Assembly (NCBI RefSeq): GCF_027922165.1
Contig: NZ_BSFD01000011.1
Coordinates: 289,936-353,935, forward strand
Length of the DNA stretch: 64,000 nucleotides
Source of the DNA: Brevundimonas intermedia
Lineage (GTDB): Bacteria; Pseudomonadota; Alphaproteobacteria; Caulobacterales; Caulobacteraceae
Direction of reading: 5' to 3'
Under the pieces are notes generated by a model. That model ran no database searches and had not been told where the DNA came from. It saw only the letters and a list, made by a program, of their open reading frames with translations. Both the position numbers and the translations under genes were made by a program. Shown piece after piece: positions 1 through 7,933 of the stretch. Within the stretch, counting starts at the first letter, position 1, and the number at the start of each line of letters is the position of its first letter.

Positions 1-1
1 G

Positions 2-1159
2 GCGCGATTGGCGGGGGCTCCGGTCGGACCCATCGACGACTACGCCTATGCGATTGAAGCCTGTCGGCAAAACCGCTTCGAGCCGCCTTCGCTCGACACC
101 AGCCGCGTCGAGTCCACCTACAGCTACGCCTATCATTTCGACGCGGGCCTTTATGCCGGCTTCCTCAGGCGTGTCGCCGAGGGTCGGGGTCTACTGCGGA
201 CGGAGGGGCGGGTAGAGGCGGTCGAGCGAACCGGCGACCATATCACCGCCCTTCGGCTGGCCTCCTGCGAGCGGATCGAGGGTGATCTGTTTATCGACTG
301 CAGCGGATTTCGCGCCATCGCCATCGGCGAACAGCCCGGCGACGCTTGGGAAGACTGGAGCCATTGGCTGCCCTGCGACCGAGCCGTGGCGGTTCCGACG
401 GCCCGCTCCGAAGCGTTCACGCCCTTCACGCGATCGACCGCATCCAGCGCGGGGTGGCTGTGGCGTATTCCGCTGCAGCATCGCACCGGCAACGGTCATG
501 TCTATTCCAGCGCCCACATATCGGACGACGAGGCGGCGGCCGCCCTGTTGGCGGGCGTTGACGGGGACGTCCTGGCGGAGCCTCGCTTCCTGCGGTTTCG
601 TTCTGGACGCCGCCGTGCCTCCTGGCTGGGCAACTGCGTGGCCGTCGGGCTCTCAAGCGGCTTCCTCGAGCCGCTGGAATCCACCAGCATTTATCTGATC
701 CAGGCAGCAGTGACTAACCTGGTCAAATTCTGGCCCGGCGCCGCCAATGGCCACGCGGTCCTGCGCGACGCTTTCAACTCAACTATTGATCTGGAGTACG
801 ACCGCGTTCGCGACTTCCTCATCTTGCACTACTGGCTCAATGATCGCCCGGAGCCCTTCTGGCGCGAGCGCCGCGAAACAGAACCGCCGGCCAGCCTGCG
901 TGAGACGGCGGCTCTGTTCCAAAGCCGCGGCCATGCGCCGTCTTATCGCAACGGCTTGTTTGCTGCGCCGAGCTGGATTTCGGTGATGACGGGGCAGGGA
1001 GCCCCGCCCCAAGGCTATGATCGTCTCGCGGATCACATGCCGTTGGCGCAGGTCATTTCGGCCTTGCAGGATGAGCGCGCGCGGTTGGTGGCGAGAGTCG
1101 CGGCCATGCCGTTCCACGCCGACTATGTCATGCGCAATGCTCTGGGACGCGCCGCATGA
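2..1159 (+). CDS. Tryptophan halogenase family protein (5' end outside window)
   Basis: Flavin-dependent tryptophan-halogenase-family protein; these enzymes use FADH2 and oxygen to halogenate aromatic rings. The reading frame is already open at base 2, and the visible part starts well inside the family: the N-terminal FAD-binding GxGxxG and the catalytic-lysine segment lie upstream of the window. The halogenase signature WLWRIP is at about residues 150-155 counted from a TTG at base 8, and the SGFLEPLEST segment that carries the second active-site region is present. It is about two thirds of the usual 500 residues only because of the window edge. Its stop codon overlaps the next start (ATGA), so the three paralogues are translationally coupled. 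In Caulobacterales such clusters sit with TonB receptors and glycan hydrolases; the natural substrate is not known. Confidence 0.85.
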   Translation, partial: ARLAGAPVGPIDDYAYAIEACRQNRFEPPSLDTSRVESTYSYAYHFDAGLYAGFLRRVAEGRGLLRTEGRVEAVERTGDHITALRLASCERIEGDLFIDCSGFRAIAIGEQPGDAWEDWSHWLPCDRAVAVPTARSEAFTPFTRSTASSAGWLWRIPLQHRTGNGHVYSSAHISDDEAAAALLAGVDGDVLAEPRFLRFRSGRRRASWLGNCVAVGLSSGFLEPLESTSIYLIQAAVTNLVKFWPGAANGHAVLRDAFNSTIDLEYDRVRDFLILHYWLNDRPEPFWRERRETEPPASLRETAALFQSRGHAPSYRNGLFAAPSWISVMTGQGAPPQGYDRLADHMPLAQVISALQDERARLVARVAAMPFHADYVMRNALGRAA

Positions 1160-2616
1160 AGGGCGCGCCTATCTCGCACGTGGTGATCGTCGGGTCAGGC
1201 GTCGACGCTTGGCTGACGGCATTGGCCCTGGCGCGGGCTGTGGGGCCGTTGGGGGTGGCGATCAAGGTTTTGCAGACGCCGACTAATCCCACCCCCGTCG
1301 TTCTGGACGCTCTGCCGGCCCTGCGGGCGCTTCATCGCCTGCTGGGCGTGGATGAACAAGCTCTGGTGACCCAGTGTGGGGCCGTGCCCGTCGTTGGACA
1401 GAGGTTCACGGGCTGGAACCTGGATCAGCCGCCGTTCGTGCGGGCCTACGCCAGCGTCGGCGACGGAGGGTCGCACCTTGAATTCATCCAGCACTGGCTG
1501 CGCGCGCGGACCTTGGGCATGACCGCCAGCTTCGGCGACTTCAGCCCAGCTGGTGTTGCTGCGGCAAAGCGCCGGGGGCCGCCGATTCAGGGAGAATGGA
1601 ACGGCGCAGATTATGGCTATCATCTCGATGGCGCCGCTTACGTCGAACTGCTCCAGCGCAAGGCCTTGGCGGCAGGGGTGACCCTACGGGCCGTCCAGTC
1701 GCTCACCGTCCATCGCCGTGAGGGCGGCGTCGAGCATCTGGATATCGCCGACAGCTGCGTGAGCGCAGATCTGTATATTGATGCGACCGGCGAAGATGCG
1801 CGCCTCGCTCTCGCTGGATCCTGGGAGGACTGGTCTGCTTGCTTCCCCTTCCCCAAGCTTGGCTATTTTACAGCGAGTAGGACGGACCAACTTGAGGCCT
1901 TGACTGAAAATGTCGCCTTCCCAAGCGGTTGGGCTGCTGTTCTGGATTTAGCCGCCACGCGTGTCATAGCGGCGGTCTTGGAGGATCAAATCTCTGGCGA
2001 CACCGCCAAGATGGAACTTGAGGCGGTTCTTGGCGGCTCGCTCTCCCATTCGGGCGCGTACACGGCCGCCCGCCCTGGGATGCGAGACGGCTGGGTCGGA
2101 AACTGCGTCTCCTTGGGGCGATCGGCGATCAGGACCGATGTCTTGGAGGGCGGGTGGCTGCTCGGGCTCCAGATCGGGCTGAGCCATTTGATCGCCAACT
2201 TTCCTCTCTGTCAGGATATGGCCGGCGAGGCCCGTCTGTTCAATTCGGCAGTGCGGCGACATGCCGAAGCGGTTCGTGACTACCAGACCGCCAACTACCG
2301 GCTGTCGAACCGTAGCGAACCGAAGTGGCGTCAGGCTGCGCGGGCGCCGGTTCCGTCTTCACTGCAGGCGCGCCTGGATCTGTTCGCCTTGCGCGGCGCA
2401 CTGCCGCCTTTTGAAGACGAGGTTTTTCAAGCCGATGACTGGCGCATGATGTTGCTCGGGCATGGCCTGATCCCCACCGACGCAAACCCAGCCGGCAAGT
2501 CGCTTGATGACGCTGTCGAGAGGCAGCGGCTGCTAGGAATTATCCAGCGGAACGTGGAGGAGGCGGCGGGTTTGCCGTCGGTTGAGGCGTGGCGATCATC
2601 CAGGGGCGCGGCATGA
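1156..2616 (+). CDS. Divergent halogenase-family paralogue lacking catalytic motifs
   Basis: A 486-residue protein with the overall length and order of a tryptophan halogenase and the same C-terminal helices as its neighbours, including the RLSNRSEPKWR segment matching KLTERDDTPFWR. It keeps a nucleotide-binding GxG at residues 13-15 (GSGVDAW). The catalytic lysine region aligns without gaps to its downstream paralogue (AVPVVGQRFTGW against ATFKLGIEFADW) and has Val79 where the lysine should be. The WxWxIP signature is replaced by WAAVLD, and the GVGEATIP loop is missing. It is therefore unlikely to halogenate. It may be a structural or regulatory partner, or a flavoprotein with another reaction. 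It overlaps both neighbours by four bases (ATGA), which argues that it is kept as part of the operon. Confidence 0.8.
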   Translation: MKGAPISHVVIVGSGVDAWLTALALARAVGPLGVAIKVLQTPTNPTPVVLDALPALRALHRLLGVDEQALVTQCGAVPVVGQRFTGWNLDQPPFVRAYASVGDGGSHLEFIQHWLRARTLGMTASFGDFSPAGVAAAKRRGPPIQGEWNGADYGYHLDGAAYVELLQRKALAAGVTLRAVQSLTVHRREGGVEHLDIADSCVSADLYIDATGEDARLALAGSWEDWSACFPFPKLGYFTASRTDQLEALTENVAFPSGWAAVLDLAATRVIAAVLEDQISGDTAKMELEAVLGGSLSHSGAYTAARPGMRDGWVGNCVSLGRSAIRTDVLEGGWLLGLQIGLSHLIANFPLCQDMAGEARLFNSAVRRHAEAVRDYQTANYRLSNRSEPKWRQAARAPVPSSLQARLDLFALRGALPPFEDEVFQADDWRMMLLGHGLIPTDANPAGKSLDDAVERQRLLGIIQRNVEEAAGLPSVEAWRSSRGAA

Positions 2617-4133
2617 GCGAGATCAAGAAGATCGTCGTCGTCGGCGGAGGAACCGCCGGGTGGATGGCCGCGTCCGCGATGGCCAAGACCTTGGGAACTC
2701 GAGATCGGCAGATCGTCGTGATCGAGTCGGATCAGATCGGCACGGTCGGGGTGGGTGAAGCCACTATTCCGATGATCCTGCTGTTCAATCGCATCCTGGG
2801 CATCAAGGAGGATGACTTCATCCGCGCCACGCAGGCGACCTTCAAACTGGGGATTGAGTTCGCCGACTGGCGTCGGCTGGGCCACAGCTACTTCCATCCG
2901 TTCGGCCATTATGGCGTTGATATGGAAGGCATACCCTTCCAGCATTTCTGGCTGAGGTGGAAGGCGAACGGCGGCGGCGGCGGCCACGATCTGTTCAGCG
3001 CCGAAACCCAGGCGGCGGGTCGAAATCGCTTCATGCGGGTCGCCGACGAGCGGCCGCGCCGACTGCCCCCGGTCAACTACGCCTACCAGTTCGACGCCGG
3101 CCTCTTCGCCGCCTTCCTGCGCCGCTATTCCGAGGAAAGGGGCGTGGTTCGCGAAGAGGGGCGGATCGTCGAGGTTGGTCGGCACGGCGAGACGGGCGAC
3201 GTAGACGCTCTGGTGTTGGACGACGGACGGGTTATCGACGGCGACTTCTTCGTCGATTGCTCTGGCTTTCGCGGCCTCCTCATTGGGGAAACCCTGGGCG
3301 CCCCCTACGAGAGCTGGACCCACTGGCTGCCGACGGACCGGGCCGTCGCGGTCCCGTGCACAAGAGTGTCGGACATGACGCCCTATACGCGGGCCACGGC
3401 GCTTGAGGCCGGTTGGCAGTGGCGCATTCCGCTGCAGCATCGCACCGGCAACGGCTATGTGTTCAGCAGCGCTTTTCTATCCGAGGACGAGGCCAGCGCG
3501 CGCCTGATGGAGCGGTTGGACGGCGAGCCCCTGGGAGACCCGCGCGTCCTGCGTTTCACCGCCGGACGTCGCATCAAGAGCTGGGATCGAAACGTGGTCG
3601 CCCTCGGCCTCTCCAGCGGGTTTTTGGAGCCACTCGAATCCACCAGCATTCACCTGATCCAGGCCGGCGTGGCCAAGCTCCTGGCCCATTTCCCACAGCG
3701 CCGCAGCGAACCGCGCCTGGCCGAGAAATACAGCCGCGAAATGGCCGAAGACTACGAAGGCATTCGCGACTTCCTGATCGCCCATTACAAGCTGACCGAG
3801 CGGGACGACACGCCCTTCTGGCGTCACTGTCGCGACATGGCCGTGCCGGACTCGCTTCAGGCGCGCCTCGACCTGTTCGCCTCGCGCGGAGAGGTGCTGG
3901 CGCGGCATCAGGAGTTGTTCAAGGAATCCAATTGGCTTTCGGTGCTGATGGGAATGGGGATGGCGCCGCAGGGATATCATCCCGTCGCCGATCAGCGGGA
4001 TTTCTCCCAGTTGGATTCGACTTTGGTGCAGATCCAGCAGGCCGTCATGGAGCGCGCCGCCGCTATGCCCCTTCACGATCAGTACTTGATGCAGGCGGGG
4101 CTGAACGCGCCGTCGCCCGCTGCAGCCGACTGA
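2613..4133 (+). CDS. Tryptophan halogenase family protein
   Basis: Full-length (506 residues) flavin-dependent halogenase-family protein. It has GGGTAG at residues 11-16 for FAD binding, GVGEATIP at 46-53, the catalytic Lys78 in ATFKLG, WQWRIP at 268-273, and the SGFLEPLEST segment that carries the catalytic glutamate region in PrnA-type enzymes. The start chosen is the ATG at 2613, which overlaps the previous stop as ATGA; an upstream in-frame TTG at 2589 would add eight residues that the family lacks. All recognised catalytic elements are present, so this copy is probably active, unlike its upstream neighbour. The substrate is unknown; free tryptophan is only one possibility. The downstream mannanase starts 29 bases later and may share the transcript. 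Confidence 0.88.
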   Translation: MSEIKKIVVVGGGTAGWMAASAMAKTLGTRDRQIVVIESDQIGTVGVGEATIPMILLFNRILGIKEDDFIRATQATFKLGIEFADWRRLGHSYFHPFGHYGVDMEGIPFQHFWLRWKANGGGGGHDLFSAETQAAGRNRFMRVADERPRRLPPVNYAYQFDAGLFAAFLRRYSEERGVVREEGRIVEVGRHGETGDVDALVLDDGRVIDGDFFVDCSGFRGLLIGETLGAPYESWTHWLPTDRAVAVPCTRVSDMTPYTRATALEAGWQWRIPLQHRTGNGYVFSSAFLSEDEASARLMERLDGEPLGDPRVLRFTAGRRIKSWDRNVVALGLSSGFLEPLESTSIHLIQAGVAKLLAHFPQRRSEPRLAEKYSREMAEDYEGIRDFLIAHYKLTERDDTPFWRHCRDMAVPDSLQARLDLFASRGEVLARHQELFKESNWLSVLMGMGMAPQGYHPVADQRDFSQLDSTLVQIQQAVMERAAAMPLHDQYLMQAGLNAPSPAAAD

Positions 4134-4162
4134 GCCAATTTCGTAAACGCCAAGGAGTTTCC

Positions 4163-5509
4163 ATGTTCACTCGCCGACAAATCCTCTCCGCGTCCGCAGC
4201 GGCGGCTGTCCTTCCAGGCGCCGTCGCCTGCGCCACCATGCCGGGCTCGGCCTCACCCACCGGATTTGTGCGGCGCGAAGGGGTCTCCTTCACATTGAAC
4301 GGCAAGCCCTATCGCTACACGGGCGCGAACGCTTGGTACCTGCCGTGGCTGGGCGCAGCGGCCGACTATGGCGATAACGCCCGGCTGGGACGTGAGCTGG
4401 ATCGTTTGAAGGCGGACGGGGTGAACAACATCCGCGTTTCCGCTTCCGCCGAACTGTCCCCGCTGACGAATTCGGTGCGGCCGGCCTTCCGTGACCGCGG
4501 AACGGACTACAACGAGACCCTGTTGGTCGGTCTGGACCGGACCCTGGCAGAGATGGCCCGGCGGGACATGAAGGCGGTTCTATATCTGACCAACTTCTGG
4601 GAGTGGTCAGGCGGGATGATGACCTACCTCCACTGGGTCAATGGCGGTCGCTATATCAACATGAACGATCCGGCCCACCCCTGGCCGGAATTCGCCGACA
4701 TGAACGCGGACTTCTATCGCAGCCCAGAGGCTGTGGCCCTCTATCACCACTACATTCGCGCTGTGGTCGGTCGCACCAATACGCTGACGGGCCGCGCCTA
4801 TCGCGACGATCCGACGATCATGAGCTGGCAGTTGTCGAACGAACCCCGGGCGGCGGGGGATCTGGAAAAGGTGCGCCAGAACCAGCCGGCCTTCCTGACC
4901 TGGGTCAACAGCACGGCGCGCTTGATCAAGTCCATCGCCCCCAACCAATTGGTTTCGACGGGCAGCGAGGGGCTGAAAGGCTCGGGCGAGAGGGCCGAAA
5001 TCGTCGCCGATACCCACCGCTCGGCCGACATCGACTATGTGACGACCCACATCTGGCCCGGCAACTGGGGTTGGCTGGATCGGCAAAACATGGCCGGCAC
5101 CCACGCCAACGCTAAGGCGCAGACCGCCGACTATATCGCCAAGCACGTCAATATCGCTCGCGGCTTGAACAAGCCGCTGGTGATCGAGGAGTTCGGATAT
5201 CCCCGCGACGGCGACCTGTATGATCCGTCGGTTCCCACGACCATGCGGGACGACTTCTATGAGACCATCTACCAGGCGGCGCTCAACGATGCGCGCGCCG
5301 GCGGGCCGGTCGCAGGGACCAACTTTTGGGCCTGGAACGGCGAGGGTCGCGCGGCTCATCCCGACCATCGTTTCAAGAGCGGCGACACGGCCTGGCTGGG
5401 CGATCCGCCGCATGAGCCGCAGGGTTGGTACGGCGTGTTCGACACCGACACCTCCACCCGTGCGCGTATTCGGACGCACGCCGCCGCCATGCGCGCACTG
5501 ACCGTCTGA
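4163..5509 (+). CDS. Glycoside hydrolase family 5 beta-mannanase, lipoprotein
   Basis: Secreted endo-1,4-beta-mannosidase-like enzyme of 448 residues that would cleave internal bonds of mannan or glucomannan. The (beta/alpha)8 fold of GH5, probably subfamily 7, is supported by the acid/base in SNEPR (Glu227) and the nucleophile in IEEFG (Glu343), plus THIWPGNW before the nucleophile. The N-terminus has a twin-arginine-like TRRQIL at residues 3-8 followed by a hydrophobic stretch and Cys23 in an AVAC lipobox, so it is likely exported by Tat and anchored as a lipoprotein. The start ATG at 4163 is preceded by AAGGAG at about 4152. Much longer open frames upstream overlap the halogenase gene and were rejected. 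It opens the polysaccharide locus. Confidence 0.88.
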   Translation: MFTRRQILSASAAAAVLPGAVACATMPGSASPTGFVRREGVSFTLNGKPYRYTGANAWYLPWLGAAADYGDNARLGRELDRLKADGVNNIRVSASAELSPLTNSVRPAFRDRGTDYNETLLVGLDRTLAEMARRDMKAVLYLTNFWEWSGGMMTYLHWVNGGRYINMNDPAHPWPEFADMNADFYRSPEAVALYHHYIRAVVGRTNTLTGRAYRDDPTIMSWQLSNEPRAAGDLEKVRQNQPAFLTWVNSTARLIKSIAPNQLVSTGSEGLKGSGERAEIVADTHRSADIDYVTTHIWPGNWGWLDRQNMAGTHANAKAQTADYIAKHVNIARGLNKPLVIEEFGYPRDGDLYDPSVPTTMRDDFYETIYQAALNDARAGGPVAGTNFWAWNGEGRAAHPDHRFKSGDTAWLGDPPHEPQGWYGVFDTDTSTRARIRTHAAAMRALTV

Positions 5510-5516
5510 TGGTCAA

Positions 5517-5549
5517 CCGAAGATCCCGCCATGCGGGCGGGGTCTTCGG
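5517..5549. terminator. Bidirectional hairpin terminator
   Basis: A 14-bp stem (CCGAAGA-T-CCCGCC pairing with GGCGGG-G-TCTTCGG, one G-U pair) with a five-base loop lies between the convergent stops of the mannanase (5509) and the ROK repressor (5554). There is no strong T-run, but its position and stability fit a shared terminator. Confidence 0.65.
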
Positions 5550-5553
5550 CGGA

Positions 5554-6813
5554 TTAGTTGCGACCCGCCTGCATGAGTATCGCGTCAGACGGCAGAAGCT
5601 GGTCAAGGAAAGGCAAGATGGCCGCGCCAATCGCGGGAGCGTCCTGAGCGATTACGGCTGGCATGATCCTGGGCGTGGACGGGAGCGCCATCCTGCTCAA
5701 GGCTTCTGTCAGGCCAGCCGCCAGTCGGGTGATCAACCCCTCAGGCAGACGGCCGCCGATCAAGACGGCGTGCGGATCGATCAGGCAACTGAGGTTGACC
5801 AAAGGCAAAGTGAGCGATCGCACCGAATCCTCGAGCCAGCGCCCGATCACGGCCTCGACTTCAGGGCAGGGGGCGGCGAGGTCGGTGATCGAGGGGGAGG
5901 CCAGGCCTGCCTTTTCAAGCCGCTCCAACAGAGCCGACATGGAGACTGTGTCCTGCACCAGCATGTGGGGGCTGATCGCGGTCGGGTCGGGCATCAGACC
6001 AATCTCTCCGCTCCGGGAGGCGGCGCCGCGATGATAGTTCCGATTGATCACCAAACCGCCCCCCAGGCCGGCGCTGATCAACAGATAGAAGAAGCTGGGG
6101 TTGTCGAAGGCGGTGCCGTACTCAGCCTCGCCCAAAGCGGCCGCGGCAGCGTCGTTGTCGCAGTGAATCGGCCAGGGCATCAGGTCGGCCAGCGCCTTGT
6201 CTATGGCGATGTCGCTCCAGCGTTCATAGCCGGGGGGACGATGGGCCAGGCTGATACGCCCAAGGTCGTCCGGTATGGCGACCCCCACGCCCAGAATGCG
6301 GGTACGATCAACCTTGCCGGAGGTAATGACGCCGTCCAGTTCGTCACGCACGAAGGCGATGACCTCTTCGGGCATCGCAAACGCCGCTTCCCGAGAGACC
6401 CGGCTTCTGACCACGCCCTCCAGGTCGAGGATGAGAATGGTCAGGTGGTCACGGTCGATGTTCAACCCTATGCTGAAGGCGCCCTCAGGCACGACGCGCA
6501 GCATCAGGGCGGGATGGCCACGAACGCCTTTGCGACGCCCGACAACCGTCACCAGCCCCATTTCGATCAGGCGGTGGGTGATATTGGCGATGGTCGGCGC
6601 AGTCAGCCCCGTCAGCTGGGAAATTTCAATCCGGGTGACATCCGGCTGAAGCCGAATGGCCTGAAGCACCGTGCGCAGATTGTAGTCGCCGGCCCGTTCC
6701 AGATTGGTGCCCGAAAGAGTGCCCGACAGGGTTCGCGGCGACCGAGAGTCGTTCGGGTCCTTGGGGGGCGTCTTGGACACGCGTTTCTTCTGGGCCGCGG
6801 TTTTGAGGGTCAT
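5554..6813 (-). CDS. ROK-family transcriptional repressor
   Basis: NagC/XylR-type regulator of 419 residues. After a basic, low-complexity N-terminus, residues about 45-105 form a winged helix (TRIEISQLTGLTAPTIANIT is the helix-turn-helix) and the rest is a ROK sugar-kinase-like sensor domain, with GVGVAIP, the HCDNDAAAAALGE segment and GLGGGLVIN. The Cys-rich zinc motif of many ROK proteins is absent, so it resembles the zinc-less branch. It lies between the mannanase and a divergent ROK kinase and probably represses this sugar locus until its ligand (possibly mannose or a manno-oligosaccharide, inferred only from context) appears. The start ATG at 6813 begins the basic region before the HTH. 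Confidence 0.85.
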   Translation of the reverse strand: MTLKTAAQKKRVSKTPPKDPNDSRSPRTLSGTLSGTNLERAGDYNLRTVLQAIRLQPDVTRIEISQLTGLTAPTIANITHRLIEMGLVTVVGRRKGVRGHPALMLRVVPEGAFSIGLNIDRDHLTILILDLEGVVRSRVSREAAFAMPEEVIAFVRDELDGVITSGKVDRTRILGVGVAIPDDLGRISLAHRPPGYERWSDIAIDKALADLMPWPIHCDNDAAAAALGEAEYGTAFDNPSFFYLLISAGLGGGLVINRNYHRGAASRSGEIGLMPDPTAISPHMLVQDTVSMSALLERLEKAGLASPSITDLAAPCPEVEAVIGRWLEDSVRSLTLPLVNLSCLIDPHAVLIGGRLPEGLITRLAAGLTEALSRMALPSTPRIMPAVIAQDAPAIGAAILPFLDQLLPSDAILMQAGRN

Positions 6814-6964
6814 GATTCCGCACGACGTTTGATCCGGAACTGTCTGGCGCGCCCGTGATCGACAAACAAGAAAATCGAATAAATAAATGAAATTGACTTT
6901 TACCCGAACGATAAGGTTTGGGAAGGGCGTCAGGTATTATATTGGGCGGCCCAAGGAGTAGGCA
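6814..6964. promoter_or_regulatory. Divergent control region between ROK repressor and ROK kinase
   Basis: A 151-base, unusually AT-rich intergenic stretch separates the two divergent ROK genes. It contains TTGACT at 6893-6898 and TATTAT at 6935-6940, and ends with an AAGGAG ribosome binding site at about 6952 before the kinase. No -35/-10 pair with standard spacing is clear. An operator for the ROK repressor is expected here, but I cannot define one by eye. Confidence 0.4.
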
Positions 6965-7858
6965 ATGATCCAGATCGGTATCGATTTTGGCGGGACTAAG
7001 ATCGAGGCGGCGGCGCTCGATCCGTCCGGCGCATTCTTGTCGCGTCTGCGAACGCCGAATCCAGGCGGATACGAGCAGGCTATTCGCGCCGTTCGCGACC
7101 TGATTCAGGGCGTCGAGCAGGAATCGGGGCGAAAGGGCACGGTCGGCATCGGCGCACCGGGTTCGCCATCGCCTCGGGACGGCATGATGCGCAACGCCAA
7201 CGCCACGTTCTTGAATGGCCGCCCCTTCCAATCCGACCTTGAGGCGGCGCTCGGTCGCCCTATCCGCCTGGCCAACGACGCGAACTGCATGGCCTTGTCC
7301 GAAGCTTTCGACGGCGCCGCTGGAGGCGCGCGGTCGGCCTTCGGCGTCATCGTCGGAACCGGTGTCGGCGGCGGTCTTGTGGTCGATGGCCGGATCGTGG
7401 AGGGCGCCAATGGCATGGGAGGCGAGTTGGGCCATGTTCCTCTGCCGTGGATGACTCAGGACGAATTCCCCGGACCCGCCTGCTGGTGCGGCAAGCGCGG
7501 TTGCCTGGACGTGCTGGTTTCGGGAACTGGCGTTCGGCTGGATCACGAACGCAGAACCGGCGTCGCCATGGATCCGCCGCTGATCGTAGAAGCGGCGAGG
7601 GCCGGGGAGCCGGATGCTGTCTCCACCTTGGACGCCTACATCAGCCGCCTGGGGCGCGCCCTCGCCATGATCGCCAATATCGTGGATCCCGACGTCTTCG
7701 TCCTGGGCGGGGGCATGTCGAACGTCGATGAAATCTATGATCTTCTGCCCCCTGTAATCGCCCAGTATGCGTTCGGCGGTTTGTGGCAGGGACGTGTGGT
7801 CAAGGCGCGTTGGGGCGACTCGTCAGGGGTCCGCGGCGCTGCACGGCTCTGGTCGTAA
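6965..7858 (+). CDS. ROK-family sugar kinase (fructokinase/mannokinase type)
   Basis: Cytosolic ATP-dependent hexose kinase of 297 residues. Visible motifs are the phosphate-binding DFGGTK (residues 7-12), the catalytic Asp105 in LANDAN, the second nucleotide motif GTGVGGGL (131-138), ELGH (154-157) and the ROK zinc motif CWCGKRGC (173-180). The family phosphorylates fructose, mannose, glucose or N-acetylated hexoses. Beside a beta-mannanase and a ROK repressor, mannose or fructose 6-phosphorylation is the most likely job, but the substrate cannot be read from the sequence. A good AAGGAG lies before the ATG. The gene is divergent from the repressor and convergent with the GH3 gene. Confidence 0.87.
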   Translation: MIQIGIDFGGTKIEAAALDPSGAFLSRLRTPNPGGYEQAIRAVRDLIQGVEQESGRKGTVGIGAPGSPSPRDGMMRNANATFLNGRPFQSDLEAALGRPIRLANDANCMALSEAFDGAAGGARSAFGVIVGTGVGGGLVVDGRIVEGANGMGGELGHVPLPWMTQDEFPGPACWCGKRGCLDVLVSGTGVRLDHERRTGVAMDPPLIVEAARAGEPDAVSTLDAYISRLGRALAMIANIVDPDVFVLGGGMSNVDEIYDLLPPVIAQYAFGGLWQGRVVKARWGDSSGVRGAARLWS

Positions 7859-7896
7859 TCAGCGGCCGCGCCGTTGGATTACGATACGGCGAAGGA

Positions 7897-7922
7897 CGCA
7901 GGACGGACATCGCCGTCCTGCG
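7897..7922. terminator. Bidirectional hairpin terminator
   Basis: A perfect 10-bp stem (CGCAGGACGG / CCGTCCTGCG) with a six-base loop sits between the stops of the ROK kinase (7858) and the convergent GH3 gene (7934). No long T-tract follows on either strand. Confidence 0.65.
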
Positions 7923-7933
7923 CGATTGAGTTC

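Noticed and set aside
3413-4162. Upstream extension of the mannanase reading frame
   Set aside because: It overlaps the halogenase gene in another frame; the mannanase signal peptide and ribosome binding site place the start at 4163.
5425-6858. Long plus-strand frame of 477 codons
   Set aside because: Antisense shadow of the ROK repressor gene; high GC gives long open antisense frames here, as also at 29286-30878 and 31174-32607.
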